From the NCBI GenBank assembly GCA_954871525.1, contig OX940868.1, positions 19,463,056 to 19,527,055 on the forward strand: DNA of 64,000 bases, in the 5' to 3' direction. Under the pieces are notes generated by a model. The model saw only the letters and a program-made list of their open reading frames with translations, was not told the DNA's origin and made no database searches. Positions within the stretch are counted from its first letter, which is position 1. Each line of letters begins with the position of its first letter. A program made the position numbers and the translations under genes. The DNA is from Parietaria judaica (Eukaryota > Streptophyta > Magnoliopsida > Rosales > Urticaceae). Shown piece by piece: positions 61,181 through 64,000 of this stretch.

Positions 61181-64000
61181 ATGAGGGGAAAATTGGGGAT
61201 TTTGGCTTGCGTTTGGGTCCTTCTCTTGGGTTCGTGCTTGGGGAGGTTCATCGTCGAGAAGAACAGCTTGAAAGTGACGTCGCCGACTGCCATGAAAGGC
61301 GTCTACGAATGCGCGATCGGGAATTTCGGAGTTCCTCAGTACGGAGGGACTCTGGTCGGCACTGTAATCTATCCCCAGGCGAATCAGAAAGCATGCAAGA
61401 GCTTCGAGGATTTCAGTGTCTCCTTCAAATCGAAACCCGGAGGCCTGCCCATCTTCGTGCTCGCCGATCGAGGAGGTTAGTCAGTTCTTTTGATTTTGAA
61501 AAGCAATCATGTCAGAATCACGAATCTGAAGTAACTTTGTTCATGTTTGGTTGATTATCATTGAAGATTTTCTACTTGATTTTTTGCATGATTTCGCATT
61601 TATGTTTAATCATAATGACTATTGTGTTGTGATAAAGCTAGTGAATTTGCTAAGTTCTTGAGAGTTGAATGTAGGATTTGGTATTCGGTTTTTCGATATT
61701 TGTTGATTCAAGCTCGATTCGAGTTACTTGTAAACTCGGTTCTAAAGAGAAAAAAATAAAATAAAAACCGGTAACCGATACTAAAAATGCCGAAAAAGTA
61801 GACGGATGCTTAATTACCTTTTTTACCCTTTTGTTCGGCCAGATTGTTTCTTTACCCTGAAGGCGTGGAATGCGCAGAATGGTGGAGCGGCGGCGATTCT
61901 GGTTGCTGATGACAGGGACGAGCCGTTGATCACCATGGACACTCCCGAAGAAGAGCACGCCGACGCCGATTACGTCGAGAAAATCACGATCCCGTCTGCT
62001 CTGATCAGCAAATCTCTCGGTGACAGCATCAAGAAAGCGCTAGCCAACAAGGACATGGTCAACATTAACCTAGATTGGACCGAGGCTCTTCCGCACCCGG
62101 ATGAACGAGTTGAGTTTGAATTATGGACTAATAGTAACGACGAATGTGGGCCCAAGTGTGATAGCCAGATCGACTTTGTGAAGAACTTCAAAGGAGCAGC
62201 TCAGATTCTCGAGCGAAAAGGATACACGCAGTTCACGCCACACTATATAACCTGGTACTGTCCGGAAGCATTTCTTCTGAGCAAGCAGTGCAAGTCTCAG
62301 TGCATCAATCACGGGCGATACTGCGCTCCCGATCCCGAGCAGGATTTCAGCCGGGGGTATGATGGGAAAGATGTTGTGATTCAGAATCTGCGCCAGGCTT
62401 GTTTCCACAAAGTGGCCAACGAGAGTGGAAAACCGTGGCTTTGGTGGGACTATGTGACTGACTTTTCAATTCGTTGTCCGATGAAAGAGAAGAAGTACAC
62501 TGAAGAATGTGCTCACCAAGTCATCAAATCCCTCGGTATGTGACGGTTTACTTCTGCAAAACGTGCATGCTGTGTAGTAATATGTTCCGTTAGGTGTAAA
62601 GTAGCTGGAATAGTTAATGATAGTGTTGATGTCATTAGTTTTGCCCGCTCAAAGCTCATTTTGGTGCAGTTCAATTAATGTAAGTGGGAAGATATAAATA
62701 CACTTTTGTCCGTTAACGATAAATAACGATTTCTATCAAAAGAGTTATTAGGAAGTAGGATGTGCTTGAATGTCGTATCCTTCTTTGAAGTTAAAACTAT
62801 AATGCCATATCTCTTTTAACATCATCATGAGTTATCTTTTTTCGGTTCTGAACTTCGGAATGTATTTTTTTCTTACATATTCTTATTTACATTCTTAGAT
62901 GTCGATCTTAACAAAATACAAGATTGCGTTGGAGATCCTAATGCTGATGAGGAAAATCCAATTCTTAAAGCCGAGCAGGATGCACAGGTTTGGTCGTTAG
63001 TAGCTCCACTTTTGTTTGATTCTTGTATTCATATGTTTTCAACATTAAGCAATTACACATAGTTTGTAAAAAATTAAATATATTTTTCTTTTCGGATTGA
63101 TTTTCTAGGTAATAAAGTTATTATTATTATTTACCCAGTATGGTTTTTATTATTATAAATATTATTACCTGGATTAGAGATATTATTTTTAGCATAGAAT
63201 AGTAATTATAAAAGCTATTTTATGGAAATTCCTAAGTAACTTCTTTGATTCCTCTTGTAGATTGGAAAAGGAACCCGTGGAGACGTCACGATACTGCCAA
63301 CTCTTGTAATAAACAACAGACAGTACAGAGGTCACAAATGGCTTTTCCACATTGCATTACACTAGTCTTTTTTTTTATTATTTTTATTGCGTTTCAACAG
63401 TGCTTCTGATTTTTCCGTTCCCTCTCATTTTCCAGGAAAATTGGACCGAGGAGCAGTCCTCAAGGCTATCTGCTCCGGTTTTCAAGAGACCACTGAACCT
63501 GAAATTTGTTTAACTGAAGGTATCACATCTCACTTTTGCCTCTTTTTTTGGTAGTCATAGTCTCATAGAATCTGATTGTTATATTTGTGTTGCCTTTAAA
63601 AAAAAAATCATAGGGCTTGCGATAGCCACTTTCTGTCATTTTGGTGTAGCTAATACAATTTATTATTCTGTTTAGAGTTATTTGCAGCCATGACCCCTGA
63701 ACTTATCGCGTTGTCGCTGTTTCCCCCTAAACTAATTCTTGCTACGATTTTCCCTTGAATTTGTAAATTATTCTTAATTACTCTCTAATCATTAACAAAG
63801 ATTGTTAAGCAACATATTATGCATGTGCTAGTATGTCTTAAAAATTTGATGAAAACCTTCTTATTTTTAATAACTTGGGGGAATTGTTACAATATATACA
63901 GATGTAAGGGGGAAACAGTAAAAATCAATTGTAGGGGAGAAACTGCTGCAAATACGACAAGTTCAGGGCTCATGGCTGACTTACTCTTTTATCTAATTAT
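61181..64000 (+). CDS. VSR: Vacuolar sorting receptor, 5' part (cut by window edge)
   Basis: A type I membrane receptor that takes soluble vacuolar proteins from the Golgi to prevacuoles. Exons 61181-61475, 61843-62535, 62899-62987, 63261-63330 and 63436-63519 join in phase and give the first 410 residues. The signal peptide is [14 protein letters not shown]. The PA domain (protease-associated, roughly 50-165) includes FVLADRG and [17 protein letters not shown]; then comes the central cargo-binding domain with Cys clusters ([49 protein letters not shown]). The EGF-like repeats, membrane span and cytosolic YMPL tail expected next are outside the window. The last visible donor is at 63519; the rest of the window is intron. 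The subtype is not assigned. Confidence 0.95.
63677..63987. mobile_element. Small inverted-repeat element in a VSR intron
   Basis: The left arm (CCATGACCCCTGAACTTATCG, then GTTTCCCCCTAAACTAATT) and the reverse complement of the right arm (CCATGAGCCCTGAACTTGTCG, then GTTTCTCCCCTACAATTG) pair over about 90 bases with mismatches. The core is about 120 bases and non-coding. The structure is like the 9911-10453 element (long arms, no coding), but the arms are unrelated in sequence. The target duplication is unclear. Confidence 0.65.

Overview
The window looks like nuclear DNA of a dicot flowering plant. Its genes are split by short GT-AG introns, the gene families are plant types (alpha-expansin, pectin acetylesterase, a BZR1-type beta-amylase, a vacuolar sorting receptor), the spacers are very AT-rich with TA, TTA and TCG microsatellites, and two Ty1/copia retrotransposons occupy about a quarter of the sequence. 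I cannot name the species from sequence alone.

Layout. 1-7 kb: AT-rich, gene-free, with a probable old LTR remnant on the minus strand near 1.0-1.77 kb. 7.1-9.3 kb (+): pectin acetylesterase, 11 coding exons. 9.9-10.45 kb: element with long terminal inverted repeats. 12.0-13.4 kb (+): alpha-expansin, 3 exons. 14.46-15.18 kb: Harbinger-type MITE with a TTA target duplication. 15.8-17.7 kb (+): small conserved protein of unknown function, 5 exons, with a triplicated block in intron 2. 19.0-21.6 kb (+): RING-H2 ubiquitin ligase, 6 exons. 22.4-24.7 kb (-): ALKBH8-type RRM/AlkB tRNA-modification gene, 7 exons, with a TAA codon inside exon 3. 25.4 kb: hAT MITE with a perfect 8-bp target duplication. 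26.45-34.85 kb (+): decayed copia element with 131-bp LTRs, itself split by a 2.75-kb minus-strand solo LTR. 35.4-41.0 kb (+): folylpolyglutamate synthase, 16 exons. 41-44.4 kb: spacer with two microsatellites of about 100 bp. 44.4-48.7 kb (+): BZR1-type DNA-binding domain fused to a beta-amylase domain, 10 exons. 49.9-59.0 kb (-): young SIRE-like copia element with 666-bp LTRs, an uninterrupted 1638-codon gag-pol, and an extra 3' reading frame that appears to contain a real intron. 61.2 kb to the edge (+): 5' part of a vacuolar sorting receptor gene.

The host genes are ordinary neighbours, not a functional cluster: two cell-wall enzymes or proteins (pectin acetylesterase, expansin), protein turnover (RING), tRNA wobble-uridine modification (ALKBH8), folate polyglutamylation (FPGS), brassinosteroid-type transcription control (BZR1-BAM) and vacuolar sorting (VSR). 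The most notable observations are the in-frame stop in the ALKBH8-like gene, the spliced accessory ORF of the young copia element, and the retroelement-in-retroelement nest. I saw no CRISPR arrays, rRNA or tRNA genes. Exon borders were read by eye from splice consensus and reading-frame phase. The coding length of every complete gene model is a multiple of three, and in each partial model the exon phases join correctly.
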